Of a DNA stretch of 64,000 bases, positions 8,111-17,311 are shown one piece after another. Made by a program: the position numbers and the translations under genes. How positions within the stretch are numbered: the stretch's first letter is position 1; every line of letters begins with the position of its first letter. This DNA comes from Maliibacterium massiliense (GTDB taxonomy: Bacteria > Bacillota > Clostridia > Christensenellales > Maliibacteriaceae), in NCBI RefSeq assembly GCF_900604345.1, contig NZ_LR026983.1:2046001-2110000 (forward strand), read 5' to 3'. The notes beneath the pieces were generated by a model that had not been told where the DNA came from, ran no database searches, and saw only the letters and a list, made by a program, of their open reading frames with translations.

Positions 8111-9319
8111 TTAAAACACGCCCGTCAGATTGACCATCTGGAACATGGGCAGGACGATGGCCACCACCAGAATCACCACAATCAGTGCCACAATGAGGAT
8201 CATGATGGGCTCAATGATGGCCGAGATGCGGGTGACGGAGGTATCGAGCTCCTGCTCAAAATAGTCAGCTGCCTTGCGCAGCATGTCGTCAATGGTGCCC
8301 GATTCCTCGCCCACAGCGGCCATGTTGGCCACCAGCACCGGAAAAAAGCGCTGATTGGAAAGCAGCGTGGCGAGCGAATGTCCCCGGCGCACCTGGGACT
8401 CCAGCTCCAGCACGTTCTGCTGGGCGTAGCGGTTATCCAGCACATCGGCGGTGATGGTGAGCGACTGGGTGAAGGGCACGCCCGCCGCCAGCAGCATCGA
8501 GAGGGTGCGGCAGAACCGCGCCGATACGTTGTACATGCGCAGCTTGCCAAAAAGGCGGCTCTGCAGCTTGCGCTGGTCCTTGTGCAGGCGCGCGGGGCCG
8601 CGCGCCGTGATGCTTTTGTAGGCCAGGGTGGCGCCGGCAATCAGCAGCGCCACCAGCCAACCAAAGCGCGCAAGGAAGTCGCTCAGCGCAAGCAGTGCCT
8701 GTGTGGGGGCGGGCAGCGCGGCGCCGGAGGCCGCAAAGATGGCGACGAACTTGGGCATGGCGACCGTCAGCACGATATACACCACCGCAAAGGTGATCAC
8801 CAGCACCAGCGTGGGGTAGATCGCCGCGTTGCGCAGCTTCTGGCGGATGGCGTAGCTCTTGGAGAAGGATACGCCCAAATCGTCCATCACGTCATCCAGG
8901 GAGCCGCCGGCCTCGCCTGCGCGCACCGATTCGATCATCAGCACGGGGAAGGTCTCGGGCATGGCGGCCATTGCCTCGCTCATGCTGTGGCCCGATTGCA
9001 CCTCGGCGTAGACGCTGTCCAGCGCCGCGCGCAGCCGCTTATGGCTGGTCTGCTGCCGGACGATATCCAGCGCCCGCACAAACGGGATGCCCGCGCGCAG
9101 CACGGAGGAAAACTGCTGGCAGAATGTCGCCATGCGCTGGGGCGGGACACTGCGTTTGCCCAGGTCCCGCGATGCGCTGGTCTGCGCCTGCTGCACGTCC
9201 AGCACCACCAGCGCCTGCTGGCGCAAAGATGCGTGCACGCCCATGGCGCTCTGCGCGTCCATCTGGCCGGTGACGATCTGTCCGTCAGGCGTGCGGGCGC
9301 TGTAGCGATACTGTGGCAT
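8111..9319 (-). CDS. pilC: PilC/GspF-type platform protein
   Basis: 402 residues, the usual length. Two T2SSF domains, each with the membrane-proximal signature (RAGEAGGSLDDVMDDLG near residue 140 and AVGEESGTIDDMLRKAADYF near residue 345), with three membrane segments. Sits in the membrane under the pilus and couples to PilB and PilT. A start at ATG 9319 reading MPQYRYSARTPDG fits the family. Confidence 0.93.
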   Translation of the reverse strand: MPQYRYSARTPDGQIVTGQMDAQSAMGVHASLRQQALVVLDVQQAQTSASRDLGKRSVPPQRMATFCQQFSSVLRAGIPFVRALDIVRQQTSHKRLRAALDSVYAEVQSGHSMSEAMAAMPETFPVLMIESVRAGEAGGSLDDVMDDLGVSFSKSYAIRQKLRNAAIYPTLVLVITFAVVYIVLTVAMPKFVAIFAASGAALPAPTQALLALSDFLARFGWLVALLIAGATLAYKSITARGPARLHKDQRKLQSRLFGKLRMYNVSARFCRTLSMLLAAGVPFTQSLTITADVLDNRYAQQNVLELESQVRRGHSLATLLSNQRFFPVLVANMAAVGEESGTIDDMLRKAADYFEQELDTSVTRISAIIEPIMILIVALIVVILVVAIVLPMFQMVNLTGVF

Positions 9320-9361
9320 GATGGCTTGCTCCTTTTACAATATGAATACAATACAAAAGAA

Positions 9362-10432
9362 TCAGTACGACGGCCCCCCGCGCATCATGCGGCGCATGTT
9401 GTCCTGCTCCATGGCGTAGGTCATGGCCGTGTTCATATCGATGATATGGCGGTTGTAGAGCCCCGCGATGGAGGCGTCCATGGTGCACATGCCCAGGCGC
9501 GCCGAGGTCTGCAGCACGCTTTCAATCTGCGGGATTTTGCTCTCGCGGATCATGTTGCGTATGGCAGGCACGGAAACCAGGATCTCCGTGGCCACCGCGC
9601 GCCCCTGGCCGTTTGCGGTAGGCAGCAGCTGCTGGGCCACGATGCCCAGTAGCGACATGGACAGCTGCACGCGCACCTGCTGCTGCTGGTAGGGGGGAAA
9701 GACGTCGATGATGCGGTCGATGGTCTGGCTGGTGCTGACCGTGTGCAGCGTGGAGAGCACCAGATGCCCCGTCTCAGCCGCGGTCAGCGCAATGGAGATG
9801 GACTCCAGATCGCGCATCTCGCCGATGAGGATCACGTCGGGGTCCTCGCGCAAAGCGGCGCGCAGCGCCGCGGCGTAGGAGAGTGAGTCGCTGCCGATCT
9901 CGCGCTGGTTGACGATGCACTTGTTGTGGCGGTGCACATACTCGATGGGGTCCTCCAGCGTGATGATATGCGCGTCGCGCGTGCGGTTGATAAAGTCCAC
10001 CATGGCGGCAAGCGTGGTGGACTTGCCGCTGCCCGTGGGGCCGGTGACCAGTATCAGGCCGCGCGTCTTGCCGCAGAAGTTCTCCATGGTCTCCACCGGC
10101 AGGCCCAGCGCCTCAAAGGAGGGGGGGGAGGACTGCACCACGCGCAGCGCCAGCGCGTAGCTGCCCCGCTGGCGGAACACGTTGACGCGGTAGCGGCACT
10201 TGCCTGGCAGCGAGAGCGAGGCGTCCACCTCGCCGTTTTCCACCAGGCGCGTCCAGTGCGCTTCGCTTAAGATGCTGCGGGCAAGCTGTTCGGTATCGGC
10301 CGCCTGCAGGCGCTCCTGGCTCAGGGGGAGCAGATGGCCGTTGATGCGGGCCATGGGCGTGAGCCCCACGGTCAAATGCAGGTCGGACGCGTTCTGCGAG
10401 GCGATCTGCGCAATTAAGGGCATTAAATCCAT
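9362..10432 (-). CDS. pilT: PilT retraction ATPase
   Basis: 356 residues. Walker A GPTGSGKST at about 131-139, Asp box ITLEDPIEYVH, Walker B LREDPDVILIGEMRD, and the PilT marker AIRNMIRESKIPQIESV near the C-terminus. N-terminal domain begins ASQNASDLHLTVG. Hexameric ATPase that drives pilus retraction, so these pili are likely to support twitching or DNA uptake instead of being static. Immediately downstream of pilB. Confidence 0.95.
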   Translation of the reverse strand: MDLMPLIAQIASQNASDLHLTVGLTPMARINGHLLPLSQERLQAADTEQLARSILSEAHWTRLVENGEVDASLSLPGKCRYRVNVFRQRGSYALALRVVQSSPPSFEALGLPVETMENFCGKTRGLILVTGPTGSGKSTTLAAMVDFINRTRDAHIITLEDPIEYVHRHNKCIVNQREIGSDSLSYAAALRAALREDPDVILIGEMRDLESISIALTAAETGHLVLSTLHTVSTSQTIDRIIDVFPPYQQQQVRVQLSMSLLGIVAQQLLPTANGQGRAVATEILVSVPAIRNMIRESKIPQIESVLQTSARLGMCTMDASIAGLYNRHIIDMNTAMTYAMEQDNMRRMMRGGPSY

Positions 10433-10466
10433 GGTGTTTCTCGTTCCTTTCGCAAAGGGCGTCGCC

Positions 10467-12173
10467 TTAGGCGTTATCAGCTGCGTAGATGAGCCGCACC
10501 ACCTCGCTTAAGGTGGTCACCTGGTCCTCCAGCAGCTGTTGACACTGCGCCGCCAGAGGGATCAGGCCGTCTTTGAGCGCCTGCGCGTGCAGCTGGTCGG
10601 CGCTGCGATTGCCTGCGATCAGCTCGCGCAGGGCGTGGGAGATGTTGCATATTTCAAAGACGCCGGTGCGTCCCATGTAGCCGGTGTTGTTGCAGAAGGC
10701 GCAGCCGCGCGCGCGCATGAATTCCCCGCGGTAGCCCTGCATGCGCGCCATCTCCAGCTCATACGCGCTGGGCGTATAGCGCTGGGCACAGTGGGGACAT
10801 ACCTTGCGCACCAGCCGCTGGGAAATCATGCCGGAAAGCGCGGCAGCGAGCATGTAGGGCTCCGCGCCCATGTTGATCAGGCGCGAGATGGTGGAAAGCG
10901 CGTCGTTTGTATGGATGGTGGAGAGCACAAGGTGGCCCGTGATGGCGGCGCGCAGTGCGATCTGCGTGGTCTCCGCATCGCGGATCTCGCCCACCATGAT
11001 GATGTCCGGGTCCTGGCGCAGGATGGAGCGCAGGCCGCCTGCAAAGGTCAAATCCGCTTTGGGGTTGACCTGCACCTGGGTGATGCCGTGCATCATGTAC
11101 TCCACAGGGTCCTCCACAGTGACAATGCTGCACCGCTCGTCGTTGAGCTCGGCAAGCATCGTGTAGAGGGTGGTGGTCTTGCCGCTGCCGGTGGGGCCGG
11201 ATACCAGGATGATGCCGTGCGGGTTTTTCAGCAGCTGGTCAAAGGCTTCCAGGCTCGCTTTGGGCATGCCCAGCTGATCGCGCGAGACGAGGAAGCTTGC
11301 CCGATCCAAAATGCGCAGCACGCATTTTTCCCCGAAGACGCTGGGCAATACCGATACGCGCAGGTCGATCGTGCGCGCCTCCACGGTGATCTCACAGCGG
11401 CCGTCTTGGGGCAGCCGGTGCTCGGCGATATCCAGATTGGCCATGATCTTCAGGCGCGTGATCACCGCGCCGTGCAGCTGCTGGGGGATGCTCATGATAG
11501 TGGTCAGCTGTCCGTCGATGCGCATGCGCACGCGCAGCTCCTGGGCAAAGGGCTCGATGTGCACGTCGCTTGCGCGGCGCTGCACCGCCTGCTGCAAAAG
11601 GGAGTTGACCAGGCGCACGATGGGGGCGTTGCTCACCGTGTCGCTGGATGCGGCCGTGCCGTTTTGCAGCGCGTCCAACGGCGCGTCGCGGCGGATGTCG
11701 TCGAGCACCTGCTGGGCAAGCTCGCTTGCATAGAGGCGCGATACGGTGGCCGAGAGCGCCTCCTTGCTGGCGAGCAGCGGCTGGGTATTGTGCCCCGTAG
11801 TCAGGCGCACGTCGTCCAGCGCGACAAAGTCAAAGGGATCCTCCATGGCGATGTAGAGCGTATCGCGCTCCAACCTGACGGGCACGATGTTGTGCCGCCG
11901 CGCGATGGGCGCGGGCACCATCGCCACCACCTCGGGCGGGATCACCACGCTGTGCAGGTCTACGTAGGGGATGCCCATCTGCAGTTTCAGCGCGGAGAAC
12001 AGCTGGGCCTCGGTGACAAAGCCCAGCCGCTGCAGCACGGCGCCCAGCTTTTCGCCCGTGGCGCGCTGCGCCGTGATGGCTTCGTCCAGCTGCGCCTGGG
12101 TGATGACGCCAAGATCGATGAGATGCTGCCCCAGCCGCTTGCGCTGGGGGAATGCGCTTGTGGATGTTGCCAT
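10467..12173 (-). CDS. pilB: PilB/GspE-type extension ATPase
   Basis: 568 residues from ATG 12173, preceded by GGAAAGGAAA; 61 further open codons upstream have no family similarity. N-terminal MshEN domain (LGQHLIDLGVITQAQLDEA...), then Walker A GPTGSGKTTT at 326-335, Asp box VTVEDPVEYM, Walker B LRQDPDIIMVGEIRD, and a zinc-binding CPHC...CAFC motif. Powers pilus polymerisation. MshEN domains bind cyclic di-GMP in several proteins, so this machine may respond to that messenger. First gene of the operon. Confidence 0.94.
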   Translation of the reverse strand: MATSTSAFPQRKRLGQHLIDLGVITQAQLDEAITAQRATGEKLGAVLQRLGFVTEAQLFSALKLQMGIPYVDLHSVVIPPEVVAMVPAPIARRHNIVPVRLERDTLYIAMEDPFDFVALDDVRLTTGHNTQPLLASKEALSATVSRLYASELAQQVLDDIRRDAPLDALQNGTAASSDTVSNAPIVRLVNSLLQQAVQRRASDVHIEPFAQELRVRMRIDGQLTTIMSIPQQLHGAVITRLKIMANLDIAEHRLPQDGRCEITVEARTIDLRVSVLPSVFGEKCVLRILDRASFLVSRDQLGMPKASLEAFDQLLKNPHGIILVSGPTGSGKTTTLYTMLAELNDERCSIVTVEDPVEYMMHGITQVQVNPKADLTFAGGLRSILRQDPDIIMVGEIRDAETTQIALRAAITGHLVLSTIHTNDALSTISRLINMGAEPYMLAAALSGMISQRLVRKVCPHCAQRYTPSAYELEMARMQGYRGEFMRARGCAFCNNTGYMGRTGVFEICNISHALRELIAGNRSADQLHAQALKDGLIPLAAQCQQLLEDQVTTLSEVVRLIYAADNA

Positions 12174-12290
12174 GAGACAGCCGTTTCCTTTCCAAGTTCT
12201 GCTAATTCGCGCAAACATTCCAGGCCAACCCCGCCGCGCGCAGAAAGCGCGCAGCCGCTGGCAACTTTGCACGTCAATAAAGCTTATATC

Positions 12291-12320
12291 ATTATACAAC
12301 AAATTTTGTGGGTTTGATAT
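12291..12320 (-). promoter_or_regulatory. Probable promoter of the pilus operon
   Basis: A perfect TATAAT on the minus strand (12291-12296) lies about 120 bases before pilB in an AT-rich patch. The -35 region is poor, which would fit an activated promoter. Confidence 0.5.
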
Positions 12321-12376
12321 ACATTGGCGAAAGGAAACTGGAGAAATGTGCTGCAAAATACTGGAAGCATGGACAG

Positions 12377-12410
12377 AAAAACGCGCGCCGCACAGGGCGG
12401 CGCGCGCTGT
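12377..12410 (-). terminator. Terminator of the Ca2+-ATPase gene
   Basis: On the minus strand a GC-rich stem (GCGCGCCGCC with GCGGCGCGCG) is followed by five T. It lies between the ATPase stop and the pilB promoter. Confidence 0.8.
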
Positions 12411-12447
12411 TTGTTAAGCTGGTTTTAAGTGGTAGGAAGCAGCGGTG

Positions 12448-15069
12448 TTACTCCGCTTGATGCAGCAGGCGGGTGACACGTTTTTGCAGCTCGATGAACA
12501 CCAGCATGGCGGCCATCAGCCCCAGGACGATCAGCCACTGCACGCCGGAGAGCATCGTCAGCGAGAAGATGCTGCGAAGCGGGGGCAGGAGCACCACCAC
12601 CAGCTGCAGCAGCGCCGAGCCTGCCAGCGCCAGCAGCAGCATCTTGTGGCGGCGGGGCTTGAGGGTCACGATCGAATCGTGCTCCGAGAAAAAGCCCAGC
12701 GCTGCAACAAGCTGGGTCAGGCCCAGCGTGACGAACGCCATCGTGGTGCCGCACACCGCGCCGCCCATTGCCTGGCCGATGGCGTAGGCCACCAGCGTCA
12801 ATCCGCCCTCCAGCGCGCCCAATATGCCTACCTGCGTCCAGGTGTAGCCGGTAAAGAAGGGGCGCGAGGCCTCGCGCGGGGGGCGATCCATCAGGCCGGG
12901 CTCCGCGGGCTCCACACCCAGCGCGAGGGCCGGAAAGGTATCGGTGACCAGATTGACCCATAAAATGTGCACCGGGGCCAGCAACGGCCAGCCCAGCAGC
13001 GTGGCTACAAACAGCGCGATGACCTCGCCCGCGTTGGAGGAGAGCAGAAAGCGCACCGCCTTGTGGATGTTGTCAAAGATGCGCCGGCCCTCCTTGACGG
13101 ATTTTACGATCGTGGCAAAATTGTCGTCTGTGAGCACCATGTCCGAGGCGCCTTTGGAGACGTCCGTACCCGTGATGCCCATGCCCACGCCGATATCCGC
13201 CTCCTTTAAGGCGGGGGCGTCGTTGACGCCGTCGCCCGTCATGGCCACGATATCGCCGCGCTGCTGCCAGGCGCGCACGATGCGGCTCTTATGCTCAGGC
13301 GCTACGCGGGCGTAAACGCCGATCTCGGGGACTTGCTCTGTGAGCGCCTCGTCGCTGATTTGGTCAAGCTCTGCGCCGGTGATGGCGCGCATACCGTCGT
13401 TGAGGATGCCCAGGTTCTGCGCGATGGCGACGGCCGCCACCTTGTGGTCGCCGGTGATCATCACCGGCTGGATGCCCGCCCTGCGGCAGATGGCGATTGC
13501 GTCGCGCGCCTCGTCGCGCGGGGGGTCAATCATGCCTGTCAGGCCCACCAGCGTCAGGCTCGATTCAGTGCCATCGATATCGCTGGTGTCGACATCCTGT
13601 ACGTCTTTGTAGGCAAAGGCCAGCACGCGCAGCGCGCGGCGGGCCATGTTGTCCACCGCCTCGTTTGCGCGGGAGCGGGCGGCATCGTCCATGGGAACCG
13701 GCTTGCCCTGGTCAAGCAGCTGGTCGCAGCGGGCGATCAGCACGTCGGGCGCGCCCTTGACCAGCACCCGCTGGCGGCCGTCCTTTGCGATAACCACGCT
13801 CATGCGCTTGCGCTCGGAATCAAAGGGGATTTCACCGGTGCGGCTGCGCGCGAGCACGTCCTGTGCGCCCCAGATCTTTGCTTCAAACAAATAGTCGATC
13901 AGCGCCGTTTCGGTGGGGTCGCCGATGGTCTCGTCCGCCTCGCCCAGGCGCACGTCGTTGCAGTGGCCCATGGCCTCGTAGAGGGGGGCGAGCGCTGCGC
14001 TGCCCTGGGGCGCCTCGCCCGGCGCGCCGCCCGTCCAGGTCTCCACCACGCGCATGCGGTTTCGTGTGAGTGTGCCCGTTTTATCGGAGCAGATCACCGA
14101 TGTGGAGCCCAGCGTCTCCACTGCGGGCAGTTTGCGGATGATCGCGCCGCGCTTGGCCATGCGCTGCATGCCCATGGCAAGCACGATGGTGACCACGGCT
14201 ACCAGCCCCTCGGGTATGGCGGCCACCGCCAAACTGACGGCGGTGAGGAACATATCCAGCACGTCGCGTCCGCCCAGCAGCCCTACGCCAAAGATCACCG
14301 CGGCGATGACCAGCACCGCGATGGAAAGGATGTTGGTGATCTGCTTGAGCTTTTTCTGCAGCGGAGTTTCCTCGCTTTTTTCCTGCTGCAGCTGGCCTGC
14401 GATGCGGCCGATCTGGCTGTGCATGCCGGTGGCGACGACCACGCCCACGCCCCGGCCGTAGGTGGCGATGGTGCTCATGTAGAGCATGTTTATTCGGTCA
14501 CCCAGCGCGGCCTTGGCATCCTCCAAAGGCGCGCAGTTTTTCTCCACGGGCACTGATTCGCCCGTCAGGGCGGATTCCTCCACCTTGAGTGACGCGCACT
14601 CCAGCAGCCGTATATCGGCGGGGATGTTGTCGCCCGCCTCAATGAGCACCACGTCGCCAGCCACCAGCTCGCTTGCCGGTATGTGGGCAACCGCGCCATC
14701 GCGCAGCGCGCGCGCAAAGGGCGCGGACATGCTCTTGAGCGCCTGCAGCGCGGCCTCGGCGCGGCTCTCCTGTACGGTGCCCAAAATAGCGTTGAGCAGG
14801 ATCACCACCCCGATGATCGCGGCGTCCACCCACTCGCCCAACAGGCCGGAGATAAGCGCCGCCACAAAGAGCACAATGACCATGATATCGGCAAACTGCG
14901 CAAAAAAGATGGAGACCCAGCTGCGCGGCTTCTGCTCGGCCAGCTTGTTTTCACCGTCGCGCGCCAGGCGCGCCTGCGCCTCGCCGGCGGTGAGCCCCTG
15001 CGGGCTTGCGTCCACCGCCTCGAGCACCTGCTGGGTATCCATGGTGTGCCAATGTGCCTGGTTGTTCAA
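12448..15069 (-). CDS. Ca2+-transporting P-type ATPase
   Basis: 873 residues from a TTG at 15069 with GGGGG eight bases upstream; translation then reads MNNQAHWHTMDTQQVLEAVD, the usual N-terminus of bacterial SERCA-like pumps. Motifs: TGES (actuator), CSDKTGTLT (phosphorylated Asp), KGAPDVLI, TGDGVNDAPALKEADIG, and ten membrane helices. The membrane motif AIPEGL in helix 4 marks type IIA calcium pumps. Exports Ca2+ using ATP. Stands alone with its own terminator. Substrate could also include Mn2+; calcium is the safer call. Confidence 0.92.
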   Translation of the reverse strand: MNNQAHWHTMDTQQVLEAVDASPQGLTAGEAQARLARDGENKLAEQKPRSWVSIFFAQFADIMVIVLFVAALISGLLGEWVDAAIIGVVILLNAILGTVQESRAEAALQALKSMSAPFARALRDGAVAHIPASELVAGDVVLIEAGDNIPADIRLLECASLKVEESALTGESVPVEKNCAPLEDAKAALGDRINMLYMSTIATYGRGVGVVVATGMHSQIGRIAGQLQQEKSEETPLQKKLKQITNILSIAVLVIAAVIFGVGLLGGRDVLDMFLTAVSLAVAAIPEGLVAVVTIVLAMGMQRMAKRGAIIRKLPAVETLGSTSVICSDKTGTLTRNRMRVVETWTGGAPGEAPQGSAALAPLYEAMGHCNDVRLGEADETIGDPTETALIDYLFEAKIWGAQDVLARSRTGEIPFDSERKRMSVVIAKDGRQRVLVKGAPDVLIARCDQLLDQGKPVPMDDAARSRANEAVDNMARRALRVLAFAYKDVQDVDTSDIDGTESSLTLVGLTGMIDPPRDEARDAIAICRRAGIQPVMITGDHKVAAVAIAQNLGILNDGMRAITGAELDQISDEALTEQVPEIGVYARVAPEHKSRIVRAWQQRGDIVAMTGDGVNDAPALKEADIGVGMGITGTDVSKGASDMVLTDDNFATIVKSVKEGRRIFDNIHKAVRFLLSSNAGEVIALFVATLLGWPLLAPVHILWVNLVTDTFPALALGVEPAEPGLMDRPPREASRPFFTGYTWTQVGILGALEGGLTLVAYAIGQAMGGAVCGTTMAFVTLGLTQLVAALGFFSEHDSIVTLKPRRHKMLLLALAGSALLQLVVVLLPPLRSIFSLTMLSGVQWLIVLGLMAAMLVFIELQKRVTRLLHQAE

Positions 15070-15281
15070 AACCCAAATCCCCCTTGTACATATTGTATGG
15101 TTGCTGTGTTTTATCCAGCCTATCAACCAAGATACGCCATGGGCGCATCCGGCGAAAGGGACAAAACCTGCCAAGTGTCCGAAAAGGCGGCGCTTTTTTG
15201 CATGCGTCGCCTGCCTGCGGGAAAACCTACACGCGTAGTGTATCCCGCGCGCGGGACATTCTTGCATGGGAAGTAGTGTAG

Positions 15282-15309
15282 AAAAAAAGCGCGCCTGTTG
15301 CAAGGCGCA
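15282..15309 (-). terminator. Terminator after the L,D-transpeptidase gene
   Basis: Minus-strand stem GCGCC/GGCGC with extra pairs, followed by TTTTTTT. About 100 bases past the transpeptidase stop. Confidence 0.75.
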
Positions 15310-15406
15310 CCTGCGCAAAGCCGCGTTTTGTCTGCTTAAACCAGCGCTTTGGGGTATGTGGGCCGGAAAAAAGAGGAAATGCCGCATTGCTGCACGAATA
15401 TCTTGC

Positions 15407-16021
15407 TTACGGGAATAGCCGCGCAAGCTCGCTCTGCAGACAGGCGGGCTTTGCCGCGAGGATGATGTGGGGATGCGCGTGCGGCTGGAGAAAATCCAGC
15501 AGCGCGTCCATGTCCCCAGGGTATACGGCAATGCAGCCTGCCGTCGCGTTTTTACCGGGCAGGCGCAGGTGCAGGAAGATGGCGCTGCCCGCGCCGGCGC
15601 GCACCGGATGGGTGTTGTAGGCTATGACGATCATATGCGCGTAGTCGGGGATGCAGAGCGTCTCGTAGGACGCGGCGTAGCAGTCTGCGAACGCGCGGGT
15701 CTGCAGGGTGTTGTAGTGCGGGGCGCGGGGGTCGTCGATCCACACGTCCTGATCGCACAGCCGCCGGTAGGGAAGGCCCCCGCGCGCGGGCAGGGTGCCC
15801 ATCGCCTGGGCCAGGGGGAACACCCCCGCAGGCGTGCGGCCGTCCCCCTCGCATTTGAAGGTGGTCAGTCCGCCGCGCCCGCCGCAGGCGCGCATCATGG
15901 GTAGGGCGATGCGCCATGCCCCGCGCGCGCACGCGCAGGCGAAAAGGCGCGCGCGTGGCCTGTGCGGCGCGTCAAACAGGCATACGAGGGCCTGGGTGCA
16001 GTTTTGCGGGACGCTGTACAT
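15407..16021 (-). CDS. L,D-transpeptidase (YkuD family)
   Basis: About 204 residues from ATG 16021 (AAGGAG twelve bases upstream; a longer frame to 16096 is possible). The C-terminal part carries the YkuD catalytic pattern: a His in IFLHLRLPG and the nucleophile in NATAGCIAV, with the GDGRTPAGVFPL substrate-side motif upstream. The SHGC box is altered to TAGC but the Cys is kept. No signal peptide is evident from this start. Family members make 3-3 crosslinks in peptidoglycan or attach proteins to it. The unclear N-terminus limits localisation. Confidence 0.75.
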   Translation of the reverse strand: MYSVPQNCTQALVCLFDAPHRPRARLFACACARGAWRIALPMMRACGGRGGLTTFKCEGDGRTPAGVFPLAQAMGTLPARGGLPYRRLCDQDVWIDDPRAPHYNTLQTRAFADCYAASYETLCIPDYAHMIVIAYNTHPVRAGAGSAIFLHLRLPGKNATAGCIAVYPGDMDALLDFLQPHAHPHIILAAKPACLQSELARLFP

Positions 16022-16082
16022 GGGTATCAGTGGCTCCTTACTTGATGCATTTGCAATCTGTTTACAGGGGAGGGCGCAACAA

Positions 16083-16877
16083 TTGCGTAAAACCATGTTG
16101 ACCTGCTCGGCGCAGGTGCAGCGAAAAGACGAAACGGGGCGCTGGATGCGCCTGGATCATCCGGTGTGGGGCGATGTCAGCACCTTGGGGATCATCATCT
16201 GCGATATGTGGGATGATCACTGGTGCAAGGGGGCAGCGCGCCGCGTAGCGGAGCTTGCCCCGCGCATCGAGCAGTTCACAAGCGCCCTGCGCAGCCGCGG
16301 GGTGACCATCCTGCACTGCCCCAGCAACACCATGGCCTATTACGCGGAAAATCCGGCGCGCCTGCGGGTGCAGCAGGCGCCCGAGGCAGCACCGCGCGTG
16401 CCCATGGAGGCGTGGGTCAAGCGCCTGGAGGGCGAGCCGACCCTGCCCTTTGACGACAGCGACGGCGGCTGCTTCTGCGGGGGCGGCTGCACCTACAAAA
16501 GGCCGTACCACAAGCAGCACGACGCCATCACCATCGACGATGCGCGCGACGGCATCGGTGATGGCGTAGACGTGTACAACTTCATCCGCCAGCAGGGCAT
16601 CACCACGCTATTTTATGTGGGCGTGCACGCCAATATGTGTGTGCTGGGGCGCGCCTTCGGCATCCGGCAGATGCTGCGCCAGGGCGTGCGATGCGTGCTG
16701 GTGCGGGATTTGACCGATACCATGTACAATCCGGCCATGCCGCCCTACGTGGATCATTTTGATGCGAACGACCTGCTGGCCGCGCATGTGGAGCGCTACC
16801 TGTGCCCCACCATCACCAGCAATAAGCTGGTGGGGGGCTATCCCTTCCGCTTTGTGGAGGACTATCGCCTGCTATAG
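16083..16877 (+). CDS. Isochorismatase-like cysteine hydrolase
   Basis: 264 residues from TTG 16083 (GGGAGGG eight bases upstream); the in-frame ATG at 16095 is an alternative. Rossmann-like cysteine hydrolase: IIICDMWDDHWC carries the catalytic Asp, and GVHANMCVLGR the nucleophilic Cys. Longer than the 180-200 residues of simple isochorismatases, with an insert containing GGCFCGGGCTYKR (about residues 120-135) that could bind metal. Diverges from the transpeptidase gene. Substrate unknown; nicotinamidase, biuret or carbamoyl hydrolysis are family options. Confidence 0.8.
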   Translation: MRKTMLTCSAQVQRKDETGRWMRLDHPVWGDVSTLGIIICDMWDDHWCKGAARRVAELAPRIEQFTSALRSRGVTILHCPSNTMAYYAENPARLRVQQAPEAAPRVPMEAWVKRLEGEPTLPFDDSDGGCFCGGGCTYKRPYHKQHDAITIDDARDGIGDGVDVYNFIRQQGITTLFYVGVHANMCVLGRAFGIRQMLRQGVRCVLVRDLTDTMYNPAMPPYVDHFDANDLLAAHVERYLCPTITSNKLVGGYPFRFVEDYRLL

Positions 16878-16892
16878 GAATGGGGGAGTGGC

Positions 16893-17207
16893 GTGGCTTT
16901 CAGTATCATCGTATGGCTGTGCGCCTGCATCTTTGCCGGCATTGGCATCTACGCGCGCATGCGCAAAAGCCCCATGCACTTCTGGTCAGGCAGCACGGTG
17001 GCGCCCGAGGAGATACGCGATATACCGGCCTACAACCGGGCCAACGCGCACATGTGGTTTTGCTATGCGGGGGTGTTCTTTCTCTGCGGCGCGGCGGGCG
17101 TATGGGACGTACTGTGCGGGGCGCTGCTGGTGGCGGCCGCGAGCGTGGGCGGCATCCCGGTGTTGGCGGCGGTGTACCGCCGCATCTATGAGAAGTACAG
17201 GGCGTAA
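16893..17207 (+). CDS. Small three-helix membrane protein
   Basis: 104 residues from a GTG with GGGGGAG just upstream. Three predicted membrane helices (about residues 3-20, 53-70 and 72-93) and a basic C-terminus. Between helices 1 and 2 is a conserved-looking stretch WSGSTVAPEEIRDIPAYNRA reminiscent of DUF3784-type clostridial proteins. Fifteen bases after the hydrolase gene, so probably co-transcribed. No function can be assigned. Confidence 0.65.
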   Translation: MAFSIIVWLCACIFAGIGIYARMRKSPMHFWSGSTVAPEEIRDIPAYNRANAHMWFCYAGVFFLCGAAGVWDVLCGALLVAAASVGGIPVLAAVYRRIYEKYRA

Positions 17208-17232
17208 TACAGAGCGTCACACAGGAGATCCC

Positions 17233-17283
17233 AAAAAGCGCGCAAACGGCATGCAAATATGCCGCTTGCGCGCTTGGTTTTTA
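17233..17283. terminator. Bidirectional terminator
   Basis: Long stem (AAGCGCGCAA...TTGCGCGCTT with inner CGGCAT/ATGCCG), flanked by A's on the left and T's on the right. Serves the converging plus-strand membrane gene and minus-strand epimerase gene. Confidence 0.8.
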
Positions 17284-17311
17284 TGCGTTTTTGGATGCGT
17301 TTTAGGCGTCT

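Noticed and set aside
8102..9652. 516-codon plus-strand frame
   Set aside because: Antisense to pilC and the end of pilT, His/Gln-rich with no motif.
10539..12317. 592-codon plus-strand frame
   Set aside because: Antisense shadow of pilB; pilB has clear Walker motifs and a ribosome site, the shadow has neither.
15795..16082. Longer N-terminus of the isochorismatase-like gene
   Set aside because: The extra frame runs antisense through the transpeptidase gene and lacks a ribosome site; TTG 16083 has one at correct spacing.
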